Of a DNA stretch of 64,000 nt, positions 50,455 through 58,529 are shown in pieces. The notes beneath the pieces are model-generated. The model had not been told where the DNA came from and did not search any database. It worked only from the letters and a program-made list of their open reading frames with translations. Within the stretch, counting starts at the first letter, position 1. Each line of letters opens with the position of its first letter. A program made the position numbers and the translations under genes. The stretch covers positions 62,001-126,000 of the forward strand of contig NZ_JALGQE010000012.1 in NCBI RefSeq assembly GCF_022810405.1. The letters run 5' to 3'. Origin of the DNA: Rhodococcus sp. ARC_M5. GTDB lineage: Bacteria > Actinomycetota > Actinomycetes > Mycobacteriales > Mycobacteriaceae.

Positions 50455-50718
50455 CTACCGATAGACGTCCCGACGGTGAGCAATTGCGACCACTCGCACC
50501 ACAACTCGGTCTTCGTAGATTTGGTACACGACGCGAAACTCACCGCGGCGGGCCGAGAACTTACCTCCCAGTCGATCTCTCAGTGGCTTGCCTACTTGAT
50601 ACGGATTCTCCGCCAGCGGGCCACGGATGAACTCCCAGCAGGCGACGGCGATCGATTCGGGTAGCTGGTCGGTGAGCGCCGTGCGAGCCGCGGCGGTCAG
50701 TTCGATCGCATAGCTCAC
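50455..50718 (-). CDS. relE: RelE/ParE-type toxin
   Basis: This 87-residue RelE-fold protein starts YAIELTAAARTALTDQLPES and has the core strands PLRDRLGGKFSARRGEFRVVYQIYEDRVVVRVVAIAHRRDVY with the basic residues used by mRNA-cleaving toxins. Its ATG overlaps the antitoxin stop (ATGA). It is the toxin of a type II pair and probably a ribosome-dependent mRNA interferase. Confidence 0.9.
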   Translation of the reverse strand: MSYAIELTAAARTALTDQLPESIAVACWEFIRGPLAENPYQVGKPLRDRLGGKFSARRGEFRVVYQIYEDRVVVRVVAIAHRRDVYR

Positions 50719-50999
50719 TTCGGAAGCCGACCACGCTCACGCATCTCGGCAGTGACGTCGTCGAGGGAGTAGACCTCGCCTCGATCCTCCGCCGCCTCGG
50801 CGTCCCTGATTTCTGCCATCAACGACTGATCACCGAGGATTTCGAGCGTCTCCATGATCGAGTCGTAGTCGTCCGCGCTGAGCAGGACCACCGCACGACG
50901 ACCCTGCCGGGTGACCTCGATGCGCTGATGAGTACGGACGGCTTCATCTACGAGTTTCGACAGGTTCGCCCGAACTTCGGCAAGCGGCAGGGTCGTCAT
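50715..50999 (-). CDS. Phd/YefM-type antitoxin
   Basis: This 94-residue antitoxin has the Phd/YefM DNA-binding half TLPLAEVRANLSKLVDEAVRTHQRIEVTRQGRRAVVLLSADDYDSI and an acidic toxin-binding tail. It binds the RelE toxin and represses its own operon. ATG 50999 is chosen because a -10 TAGAAT (51007-51012) lies 7 nt upstream, predicting a leaderless message. Confidence 0.9.
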   Translation of the reverse strand: MTTLPLAEVRANLSKLVDEAVRTHQRIEVTRQGRRAVVLLSADDYDSIMETLEILGDQSLMAEIRDAEAAEDRGEVYSLDDVTAEMRERGRLPK

Positions 51000-51117
51000 G
51001 TACAGAATTCTAGCGCGAATGGCCATGCACGCCGCGGTCCTGCTGGAGCTTCCGTCCTGGCGGTAGTTTCTTCGAGCCTCGTTGTCCCGCCGGGACCTAT
51101 GGTCGACCGAACGCGTT

Positions 51118-51471
51118 TCAGTCGACCACCGAACGGACAATCCCGGCGATACGCTGCGCAGTCGCCTCGTCCACGGTCTCGAAAAACCATGCCGCCGGCA
51201 TCAACTCCCCGTCAACGCCACCGGCAGCGCGGAAGGCCGCCTTCTCGGTGATGGCCAGATTCAATCGATCGTCGTTGCGCAGCGTCACAAGCGCCGGCGT
51301 GCTCGCCGACGTCGCATAGGCGGGCATTCCGTACCAGATCCTCGGCTTCAACATGGGGGCGGCGGACACGATGATCTCGTGCACCTGCTTCATGACCGAA
51401 CGCCGCGGTTCGTCCATCTTCGAGATCTTCTCGATCACCTGAGCCAGGTTCTTTTCGTCCTTCGACGACAT
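51118..51471 (-). CDS. DUF1801 family protein
   Basis: This 117-residue protein has the DUF1801/YdhG core MLKPRIWYGMPAYATS near residue 50 and FRAAGGVDGELMPAAWFFETVDE. Related Bacillus proteins act as frataxin-like iron chaperones; that role here is inference. ATG 51471 is preceded by AAGGAC. Longer upstream frames are not family-like. Confidence 0.8.
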   Translation of the reverse strand: MSSKDEKNLAQVIEKISKMDEPRRSVMKQVHEIIVSAAPMLKPRIWYGMPAYATSASTPALVTLRNDDRLNLAITEKAAFRAAGGVDGELMPAAWFFETVDEATAQRIAGIVRSVVD

Positions 51472-51693
51472 GTCATGTCCTTTCGTCAACCGATGTCGAG
51501 CATCGGCGGAATGAAGATGGCGCATTTCTGCGCCGCACCCCATCCGGACATGTCCTGAGCTGGTCAGGCCTCTCCTCGATGATTCACGTGGTTGCCACGT
51601 GGAAGCGCAGTCGGTGGCGCCTACCACCGCGGTAAGAATAACTGACACTCGGTCGTACTGCGCCTCGGATTCTGCACATTCGTCGATCAGACG

Positions 51694-52689
51694 TCACGGC
51701 TCGAGCCCCGCGGCCAGCGTCGGCCAGCTCTTCGCAAGCTGGTCCGCCCAGTACGGCCACGAATGCGTACCCGGGCTGCCCAGATCGAACGTGGCCGGGA
51801 TGTTCAGCTCGACGAGCCTGTCGCGCAACAGTCGTGTGCAGAAGTCGGTGCCTACTTCGATCGCCCCGCCGATCACCAGCGTGTCGAGGTCTTCGAGCGT
51901 CTCGTACCGCTCGTGCGGACCGGGGAGGCCGCTGGCAGAAAAGAGGTAGATGGACATTCCGCGCAGCGCTTCCGCGTTCACCAGTAGGTCGTGTGCGGCC
52001 CAGCCCGCGTTGAAGGGCCCACCGAGCATGTTGTTCGCGTTGCCGCCGTACCCGGCGACGATGCTTCTCATGACGGTTTGCCCGAGTATGCCCTCGGACA
52101 GAAAGCACCCGCTGTACGCCGCGACGGCCGAGTACTTGTCCGGATTCCGGGCGGCCAGCATCATCGCCGACTGAGCGCCCATCGACAGGCCAGCCACACC
52201 GTCACTGCCGTTGCCCTCGAACTCCGCGTCGATCAACGGCGGAAGCTCCTGCGTCAGGAAGGTTTCGAAGCGGTAGCGGCCGAGGCGGGGGTCGTCGTTC
52301 TCCCAGTCGGTGTAGAAGCTCGCTGGACCGGCAAGCGGGAGAACCACGTTGACGTTCTTGTCACGGAAGAACTCCGCCGCGTTGCCCTTGCGAAGCCAGA
52401 TGCTGCTCGACGGTTCGTTCTCACCGGATCCGCTGAGCATGTACAGCGTCGGGCGCGGGCCTTTACGTTCCGCGGGGGTGAGAACCTGCACCTCGATGGT
52501 CCGATCCATGCTCGGCGAGTACACCGACAGCCACGTCAGCGTCGGGCCGGTATCGATTCGGTTCTCGATCCGCGCCGGCTGGCTCGGTGCAGGACTTTCG
52601 GTGTCGATGTCTTGAGCAGCGGCGGGCACGCCCGCTACGACGGTGAGCAGAACTGCGATCATCACCAGAACCGGCCGCACGCCGAACAT
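51694..52689 (-). CDS. Antigen 85-like secreted esterase/mycolyltransferase
   Basis: This 331-residue exported alpha/beta-hydrolase has a signal peptide of ~25 residues (PVLVMIAVLLTVVAGVPAAAQ) followed by a Pro/Ser-rich linker. The Ag85-type features are VYSPSMDRTIEVQVL, FFRDKNVNVVLPLAGPASFYTDW, nucleophile S169 in AGLSMGAQSA and a terminal GTHSWPYW histidine. It is a paralogue of the gene at 36939. It is monocistronic, and probably a mycolyl or acyl transferase of the envelope. Confidence 0.87.
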   Translation of the reverse strand: MFGVRPVLVMIAVLLTVVAGVPAAAQDIDTESPAPSQPARIENRIDTGPTLTWLSVYSPSMDRTIEVQVLTPAERKGPRPTLYMLSGSGENEPSSSIWLRKGNAAEFFRDKNVNVVLPLAGPASFYTDWENDDPRLGRYRFETFLTQELPPLIDAEFEGNGSDGVAGLSMGAQSAMMLAARNPDKYSAVAAYSGCFLSEGILGQTVMRSIVAGYGGNANNMLGGPFNAGWAAHDLLVNAEALRGMSIYLFSASGLPGPHERYETLEDLDTLVIGGAIEVGTDFCTRLLRDRLVELNIPATFDLGSPGTHSWPYWADQLAKSWPTLAAGLEP

Positions 52690-52915
52690 AGAACCCCCAC
52701 TGCCCGCGGCGCTCTGCGACCGCTGTTGTCGAGGCAGTCTTGCACGGAGGAAGGGCGAAAATCGGACAAACCGTCGGCATTTTGTGAAAAATCCGGGATT
52801 CGGATTGTTTTATGCCGCACGATTGGAGTAGTTCAGCACCTACCGAGGCCGCGAGCTGCCAGTGGGCGGCCCACAAGCGACATGCCCGGGTGACCTACTG
52901 ACGTCGCGGGTCAGG

Positions 52916-53995
52916 CTAGACGTTGAAGCGGAACTCCACCACATCGCCGTCGGACATGATGTAGTCCTTGCCCTCGATGCGTACCTTGCCGGCAGCCTTG
53001 GCCGAGGCCATAGAACCTGCGGCAACGAGGTCGTCGAACGAAACGATTTCTGCCTTGATGAAGCCGCGCTCGAAGTCGGTGTGAATGACGCCTGCTGCCT
53101 GCGGGGCGGTGTCTCCCCGGTGAATCGTCCACGCGCGGGCTTCTTTCGGGCCTGCGGTGAGGTAGGTCTGCAAGCCAAGAGTGTGGAAGCCGGCGCGAGC
53201 GAGAGCGTCGAGACCGGGCTCGGTCTGTCCAACGGATTCGAGCAGTTCCGCTGCCGATTCCTTGTCCAGCTCGAGCAATTCCGACTCGATCTTCGCGTCG
53301 AGGAACACCGCATCGGCGGGAGCGACGAGGCGAGCGAGTTCGCCGATCTTCGCGTCGTCCGTCAGCACCGACTCGTCTGCGTTGAACACGTACAGGAACG
53401 GCTTGGTGGTGAGCAGCTGGAATTCACCGAGCAGCTCGAAGTCCAGCTTCGCCTTCGCCGAGAACAACGTCTTGCCGTCGTTCAGCACAGCCTGTGCTGC
53501 CAGCGCCGCGTCGAGCGCGGGCTTGCGATCCTTCTTGATCCGCACCTCTTTCTCGAGGCGCGGGATGGCCTTCTCGAGAGTCTGCAGATCGGCGATCGCG
53601 AGTTCGGTTTCGATGACCTCGATATCGGCGGTCGGGTCGACGCGACCGTCGACGTGCACCACGTCGTCGTCGGCGAAGACACGAACGACCTGGCAGATGG
53701 CGTCGGCCTCACGGATGTTGGCGAGGAACTTGTTGCCCAGGCCTGCGCCCTCGGACGCACCCTTGACGATGCCGGCGATGTCGACGAACGACACCAGCGC
53801 AGGCACGAGCTTCTCCGAACCGAACACCTCGGCCAGCTTCTCGAGCCGGGGATCCGGCAGCGCGACCACACCCACGTTGGGCTCGATGGTGGCGAACGGA
53901 TAGTTCGCGGCCAGCACATCGTTGTTGGTCAGTGCATTGAAGAGGGTGGACTTGCCGACGTTGGGCAGTCCGACGATTCCGAGGGTGAGGCTCAC
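52916..53995 (-). CDS. ychF: Redox-regulated ATPase YchF (OLA1)
   Basis: This 359-residue Obg-family P-loop NTPase has the Walker A GIVGLPNVGKSTLF, the switch region NYPFATIEPNVGVV and the nucleotide-specificity motif VFNADES. It ends in a TGS-like domain ARAWTIHRGDTAPQAAGVIHTDFERGFIKAE. YchF binds ribosomes and hydrolyses ATP. It starts at GTG 53995. The 226-bp gap to the Ag85-like gene holds no clear gene. Confidence 0.95.
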   Translation of the reverse strand: MSLTLGIVGLPNVGKSTLFNALTNNDVLAANYPFATIEPNVGVVALPDPRLEKLAEVFGSEKLVPALVSFVDIAGIVKGASEGAGLGNKFLANIREADAICQVVRVFADDDVVHVDGRVDPTADIEVIETELAIADLQTLEKAIPRLEKEVRIKKDRKPALDAALAAQAVLNDGKTLFSAKAKLDFELLGEFQLLTTKPFLYVFNADESVLTDDAKIGELARLVAPADAVFLDAKIESELLELDKESAAELLESVGQTEPGLDALARAGFHTLGLQTYLTAGPKEARAWTIHRGDTAPQAAGVIHTDFERGFIKAEIVSFDDLVAAGSMASAKAAGKVRIEGKDYIMSDGDVVEFRFNV

Positions 53996-54098
53996 GGTCT
54001 ATGGAGTCTACTTTGACGACACCACCAGCTCGGACAGTGCCCGGCCAGCGTCTGGGCCGTGGGCCGCTGGAGCCGGTTGATCCGACCGAGTTCACCGG

Positions 54099-54935
54099 TC
54101 ACGAGGTGATCGCCGAACTCGGGTCCCAGCTCGCCAGGATCGGCAGGACTTTCGCCGTACTCGACCCTTCCTCGACCGTGTAGACGACCAGACTTTGATC
54201 CGGCTCGCTCGGCGACGTCAGAAATTCGATCCCGAACTGCAGAGTGCCTGCCGCCGGGTGCTGAATGATCTTGGTTGCACCTGCGAATTCGGCGACCTCG
54301 TGATCGCTCCACCATTGCTCGAAACAAGGCTCGGACGAACGCAATTCGTCGATCAACGCGACCAAGGTCGGGTCTCCCGGTCGACGAGCGAGATCGCGAC
54401 GCAGCGCCGCGACCGAGGCCGCCGCGAACTGCGACCAATTGACGATTCGCTCGCGGGCGATGGGATTGCGAAACAGGTAGTGGAACAGCGAGTTTTCAGC
54501 AGACGGTTGCAGACTCAGTACCGATCGAACCAGCGAGTTGCCGGCCAGGATGACCCCGCTACGCCCGAGTAGCAACACCGGAACGTGATCGAGTGCCTTC
54601 ATCACCTGGAGCAGCCCTGAATTCGGGAGCTGCGCAACATCCTCGGTGGGCACAGCCGGGGACGCGAGATCGAGTAGATGTGCACACTCGACCTCATCGA
54701 GCTTCAACGCACCGGCGATCGCCAGCAGCACCTCGTTCGACACGTTGGCCTGGCGACCCTGTTCGAGTTTGCTGTAGTAGTCCGGACTCACTCCGGCCAG
54801 CGATGCCAGCTCTTCTCGCCGAAGCCCAGGCACCCGTCGAGCACCGGGATACGTACGAAGCCCGGCCTCGATCGGGGTCATGCGGTCGCGCCGATCACGC
54901 AGAAATGCGCTAAGGGCGGACCTGTCTCTGTTCAC
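54099..54935 (-). CDS. XRE-type regulator with MmyB-like ligand domain
   Basis: This 278-residue regulator has an N-terminal helix-turn-helix (LRREELASLAGVSPDYYSKLEQGRQANVSNEVLLAIAGALKL) and a C-terminal MLTR/MmyB-like ligand-binding domain (VPVLLLGRSGVILAGN, EFAGATKIIQHPAAGTLQFGIEFL). GTG 54935 is the start because a -10 TACTGT (54943-54948) lies 7 nt upstream; the open frame beyond it is not coding. It diverges from the SDR gene at 55038, which it probably regulates. Confidence 0.87.
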   Translation of the reverse strand: MNRDRSALSAFLRDRRDRMTPIEAGLRTYPGARRVPGLRREELASLAGVSPDYYSKLEQGRQANVSNEVLLAIAGALKLDEVECAHLLDLASPAVPTEDVAQLPNSGLLQVMKALDHVPVLLLGRSGVILAGNSLVRSVLSLQPSAENSLFHYLFRNPIARERIVNWSQFAAASVAALRRDLARRPGDPTLVALIDELRSSEPCFEQWWSDHEVAEFAGATKIIQHPAAGTLQFGIEFLTSPSEPDQSLVVYTVEEGSSTAKVLPILASWDPSSAITS

Positions 54936-55037
54936 GAATTCCACAGTAGCCACATGGGCGATTGCCAACCTGGTCATGACAGACCTAGGCAGAACGACGC
55001 CTGGTTCGCTGCCTCGACCGACCGTAGACATGGCGTC

Positions 55038-55808
55038 ATGACTTCTTCTACTTCTTCGCAGCTGCTCGGACGCACCGCCGTTGTCACCGGATCGACCAGT
55101 GGGATCGGTGCTGCCATCGCGCTCACCCTCGCCGCCGAGGGGGCATCGGTGGTCGTCAGCGGCCGCGACGCCGAGCGCGGCAAGGCCCTGGCTCTCCGCA
55201 TTTCCGAGACAGGCGGCACTGCGACCTTCGTCGACGTCGATCTCTCGGGCAGCTATCAGGAGCTCCGCGAGTTCGCCGCCCGCAGCACCGACGCTCTCGG
55301 CGGCCGCGTCGACATTCTTGTCAACAACGCTGGCATCTATCCGGCCACCGCCACCGCGGACCTGCCCGATGATCAGCTCGACGCGATGCTTGCCGTCAAC
55401 GTCCGAGCTCCACACGTGCTCGTCGGCGCGCTCGCTCCCGCCATGGCCGAGCGCGGTAGCGGAGTCATCGTGAACATCGGGTCGTGGATGGCCACGATGG
55501 GCAGCCCATTCGCCGCGATGTACTCCGCCACCAAAGCGGCCGACGAGCAACTGACCCGCAGTTGGGCAGCCGAGTTCGGCCCGCGCGGCGTGCGGGTGAA
55601 CTCCCTCGCGCCCGGGGCCACCCTGACCCCGGGCAACGAGGATGCGCGTCAGGTACTCGACGCCATGACGGCCGGCACACCGGCAGGCGCGGTGCTCTCT
55701 CCGCAGGACATCGCCGACGGCGTTCTGTTCCTGGTCTCGGACAACGCCGCAATGGTCCACGGAACGACGCTCTACGTCGACGGCGGCATCTCGATCACCC
55801 GCGGGTGA
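55038..55808 (+). CDS. Short-chain dehydrogenase/reductase (SDR)
   Basis: This 256-residue classical SDR has TGSTSGIGAAIALTLAAEGA at residues ~16-35, an arginine after beta2 (VSGRDAERG), NNAGIYPA, VNIGSWMATMG and YSATKAADEQL. The C-terminus is DNAAMVHGTTLYVDGGI. ATG 55038 gives the normal N-terminus. It is divergent from the MmyB-like regulator, a pairing common for SDR oxidoreductases. The substrate is unknown. Confidence 0.88.
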   Translation: MTSSTSSQLLGRTAVVTGSTSGIGAAIALTLAAEGASVVVSGRDAERGKALALRISETGGTATFVDVDLSGSYQELREFAARSTDALGGRVDILVNNAGIYPATATADLPDDQLDAMLAVNVRAPHVLVGALAPAMAERGSGVIVNIGSWMATMGSPFAAMYSATKAADEQLTRSWAAEFGPRGVRVNSLAPGATLTPGNEDARQVLDAMTAGTPAGAVLSPQDIADGVLFLVSDNAAMVHGTTLYVDGGISITRG

Positions 55809-55819
55809 GCGGTGATCCG

Positions 55820-56122
55820 TCACATGGTCGAGACGACCAAGCCGATGAACGCGAGGTAGAGAACGATGAAGGCACCGAAGATGATCAGCGACAGCTTCCC
55901 GAAGAACCCGGCACGATTCGACGAATGCTGCGCTCCCTGAACATCTCCCATCATCCACAGCGGGTGCACCTTCAGTGCGTGATTGAACGCCGGAATGGCC
56001 AGCGGCCAGAAGAAGATGATGGCCACGACGGCCCACCCGGCATTCGACGACGGCAGGGTGGGCGTCCGCGCAGGCGGAAACGGTTGTACAGCTGAAAACG
56101 GTTGCTCGTACGGACCTGTCAT
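55820..56122 (-). CDS. CD225/dispanin family membrane protein
   Basis: This 100-residue protein has a Pro-rich N-terminal tail (PFSAVQPFPPARTPTLPSS), then a first hydrophobic segment AGWAVVAIIFFWPLAIPAF, a polar link with a GDVQGAQHSSNRAGFFGKLS CD225-like motif, and a second transmembrane helix (LIIFGAFIVLYLAFIGLVV). ATG 56122 is chosen because the longer frame is not conserved-looking. Dispanin-type proteins sit in the membrane; the bacterial function is unknown. Confidence 0.75.
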   Translation of the reverse strand: MTGPYEQPFSAVQPFPPARTPTLPSSNAGWAVVAIIFFWPLAIPAFNHALKVHPLWMMGDVQGAQHSSNRAGFFGKLSLIIFGAFIVLYLAFIGLVVSTM

Positions 56123-56197
56123 GAGAATTTCCCCCCGATTGTTCGATGACGGACAACCAGTAGGACGCCGCATCGTCACGTCTGGTTCCATCGGTCC

Positions 56198-57277
56198 CTA
56201 CGTCAGGCGTTCTCCGCCGGGGGTGGTGGCGAAGATGTGGGCATGTGCCTCGTCGATACGAACGTGGACGACCTGCCCCTTCTCTGGAGGGTTGCGCCAG
56301 TCGACGCGGGCGACCAGATGCTGAACCTGACCGTTGATGGTGGTGTTGCCGAACACGAATGCCTCGGATCCGAGTTCCTCGACCACGTCGATGGTCAGTT
56401 CCAGACCGCCCGAATCCGCGATCTGGACGTGCTCGGGTCGAATTCCGAACACCACTTCACGCCCTCTCGCGGCCGTGAGCACGTCGCGAGAAACGGGAAC
56501 CAGTTGCTCGCCGATCTGCACGCCGCCGTCGGCGATGGGCACGGTGAACAGATTCATCGACGGTGAGCCCATGAACCCGGCAACGAACACGTTCACGGGG
56601 CTTCGGTAGAGCTCGCGAGGAGACGCGCACTGCTGCAGAACACCGGATTTCAGCACCGCCACCCGGTCGCCCATCGTCATGTCCTCGACCTGATCGTGGG
56701 TGACGTAGACGGTGGTGGTTCCGAGCCGGCGTTGCAGCTGAGCGATCTGGGTGCGGGTCTGCACTCGCAGTTTCGCGTCGAGGTTCGACAACGGCTCGTC
56801 CATGAGGAACACCTGTGGCTGACGAACGATGGCTCGCCCCATGGCAACTCGCTGGCGCTGCCCACCGGAGAGCGCCTTGGGTTTGCGGTCGAGGTAGTCA
56901 CCGAGGTCGAGCATGTCGGCGGCCTCCCCGACGCGTGTGCGGATCTCGGACTTGTCGGTGCCGGCGAGTTTGAGTGCGAAGCCCATGTTCTCGGCGACGC
57001 TCATGTGCGGGTACAGCGCGTAGTTCTGAAAGACCATCGCGATGTCGCGATCCTTGGGCTCGGAGTGCGTGACGTCGGTGCCGCCGATCATGATGCGGCC
57101 GCCGTCGACCTCCTCGAGACCGGCGAGCATGCGCAGCGAGGTGGACTTACCGCAGCCGGACGGGCCGACGAGGACGAGGAACTCGCCGTCCTCGATCTGC
57201 AGGTCGAGCGCGTCGACTGCCGGCGTACTGGATCCGGGGAAAAGCCTGGTTGCGCGGTCGTACGAGATTGTTGCCAT
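56198..57277 (-). CDS. ugpC: Sugar ABC transporter ATPase (UgpC/MsmK type)
   Basis: This 359-residue ABC ATPase of carbohydrate importers has Walker A GPSGCGKST near residue 39, a Q-loop QNYALYPHMSV, signature LSGGQRQRVAMGRA and Walker B VFLMDEPLSNLD. A C-terminal TOBE/regulatory domain (residues ~240-359) may serve several importers. The start is supported by GGAGGG upstream. It lies 78 nt after lacI in the same direction and probably powers the permeases encoded divergently at 59873-61647. Confidence 0.93.
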   Translation of the reverse strand: MATISYDRATRLFPGSSTPAVDALDLQIEDGEFLVLVGPSGCGKSTSLRMLAGLEEVDGGRIMIGGTDVTHSEPKDRDIAMVFQNYALYPHMSVAENMGFALKLAGTDKSEIRTRVGEAADMLDLGDYLDRKPKALSGGQRQRVAMGRAIVRQPQVFLMDEPLSNLDAKLRVQTRTQIAQLQRRLGTTTVYVTHDQVEDMTMGDRVAVLKSGVLQQCASPRELYRSPVNVFVAGFMGSPSMNLFTVPIADGGVQIGEQLVPVSRDVLTAARGREVVFGIRPEHVQIADSGGLELTIDVVEELGSEAFVFGNTTINGQVQHLVARVDWRNPPEKGQVVHVRIDEAHAHIFATTPGGERLT

Positions 57278-57355
57278 GAGATTGAAATCCCTCCACCGGC
57301 AGGAACGTGCCGGACGATCCGAGTGGGCCGAACAGGGGTGAGCGCGGGGTCTCTC

Positions 57356-58429
57356 CTAGTGGTCTCGGGTGGCCTGCGCCGGCGGCCGCGTTCGGTTGGG
57401 CACCGGTCCGGTGCTGGCTCGAACGGTCAAGGTGATCGGTGCGGTGACGGCGCGGGGTGCGCCCTCGCCTGCGACGGGGTTCAACACGTCGAGAATGAGG
57501 CGAGCGGCGATTTCGCCTTGCTCGCGTACGGATTGGCGGACGGTGGTCAGGTCAGTCAGCGCGGCGACGGGATGATCGTCGATCCCGACGATCGAAATAT
57601 CCTCCGGGAACCGCATACCGCGTCGACGCAGAGTTCGCATGACCCCGAGTGCGAGTTCGTCGCTGTGTGCAAAGACTGCGGTCGGCGGATCGCCATGGGC
57701 AGCGTCGAAGATATCGTCCATTGCAGCCGCGGCGTTGAGTCCACCCCAGTCCACATCACGGATGAGCGAATTGTCCACGGCGACACCGGCGGCGGCCAGT
57801 GCGTCGACGTAGCCCTCCGAGCGCCCCGATCGCATCGGCCACCCCGGCTGGTCGGGATCGTGTGCGGCGATCATCGCGATGCGTCGGTGGCCGAGCTCGA
57901 CGAGGTGGTCGACGGCCATTCGACCGGCCTGATAGTCGTCGATGCAGACGTACGGATACGCGGCACTCTGCCCACCTGCCGCGACGATCCCGACGCCCAT
58001 CAGCTCGAGCCTCTCCTGCTCGACGCGATCGACCGGAAAGGCAACCACCACAACGGCATCGACTTTTCGACGCGCGGGCAACCTACTGAAGAAGTCCTGG
58101 CGATCCTCGGGTCCCCCGACCTGATAGAGCAGCAGGTCGACGTTGGCCGCGGCGAGCACCGTCTCGATTCCATTGACCATCTCACCGAAGAACCAGCGTT
58201 CGACGTGCGGAACGACCAACGCCACTCGCTGCGTTCGGCTCCCACTCGCCAGGCGTACCGCGTCCGGCGACACCACGTAGTCGAGGCGTCGGGCGGTAGC
58301 AAGAACTTTGTCTCTCGTCGCCGCCGATACGCCGTAGGAATTGTTCAGGGCGCGTGAGGCGGTGGTGAGGGAAACGCCGGCTTCACGAGCGATATCGCTC
58401 AAGCTCAGGGATCCACGTTGGTCGGTCAC
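57356..58429 (-). CDS. LacI family transcriptional regulator
   Basis: This 357-residue repressor has an N-terminal LacI helix-turn-helix (SLSDIAREAGVSLTTASRALNNS) with the hinge helix VSPDAVRLASGS, then a periplasmic-binding-like effector domain ending IVGIDDHPVAALTDLTTVRQ. GTG 58429 follows a -10 TACGCT (58436-58441) by 6 nt, so it is leaderless. Two perfect GGAAGCGCTTCC palindromes lie between it and the sugar-uptake operon; one overlaps its own -35 region, indicating autoregulation as well. Confidence 0.92.
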   Translation of the reverse strand: MTDQRGSLSLSDIAREAGVSLTTASRALNNSYGVSAATRDKVLATARRLDYVVSPDAVRLASGSRTQRVALVVPHVERWFFGEMVNGIETVLAAANVDLLLYQVGGPEDRQDFFSRLPARRKVDAVVVVAFPVDRVEQERLELMGVGIVAAGGQSAAYPYVCIDDYQAGRMAVDHLVELGHRRIAMIAAHDPDQPGWPMRSGRSEGYVDALAAAGVAVDNSLIRDVDWGGLNAAAAMDDIFDAAHGDPPTAVFAHSDELALGVMRTLRRRGMRFPEDISIVGIDDHPVAALTDLTTVRQSVREQGEIAARLILDVLNPVAGEGAPRAVTAPITLTVRASTGPVPNRTRPPAQATRDH

Positions 58430-58452
58430 GAGGCGAGCGTAACCCCAACCAC

Positions 58453-58497
58453 TTGATTTCGGAAGCGCTTCCGACATATGCTCCGGAAGCGCTTCCG
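58453..58497. promoter_or_regulatory. Twin LacI operators and promoter of the alpha-glucoside operon
   Basis: On the plus strand, TTGATT (-35, 58453-58458) and TATGCT (-10, 58477-58482) are 18 bp apart. Operator O1, TCGGAAGCGCTTCCGA (58459-58474), fills the spacer. O2, CGGAAGCGCTTCCG (58484-58497), covers the predicted start site. The centres are 24 bp apart. O1 also overlaps the lacI -35 region at 58459-58464. Confidence 0.85.
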
Positions 58498-58529
58498 AAC
58501 TGTGATGCGCATCTCACTGCGGAGGTACG

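Noticed and set aside
54936..56156. N-terminal extension of the MmyB-type regulator by ~400 residues
   Set aside because: The extension overlaps the divergent SDR gene, has shadow-type composition, and a promoter -10 lies just before GTG 54935.
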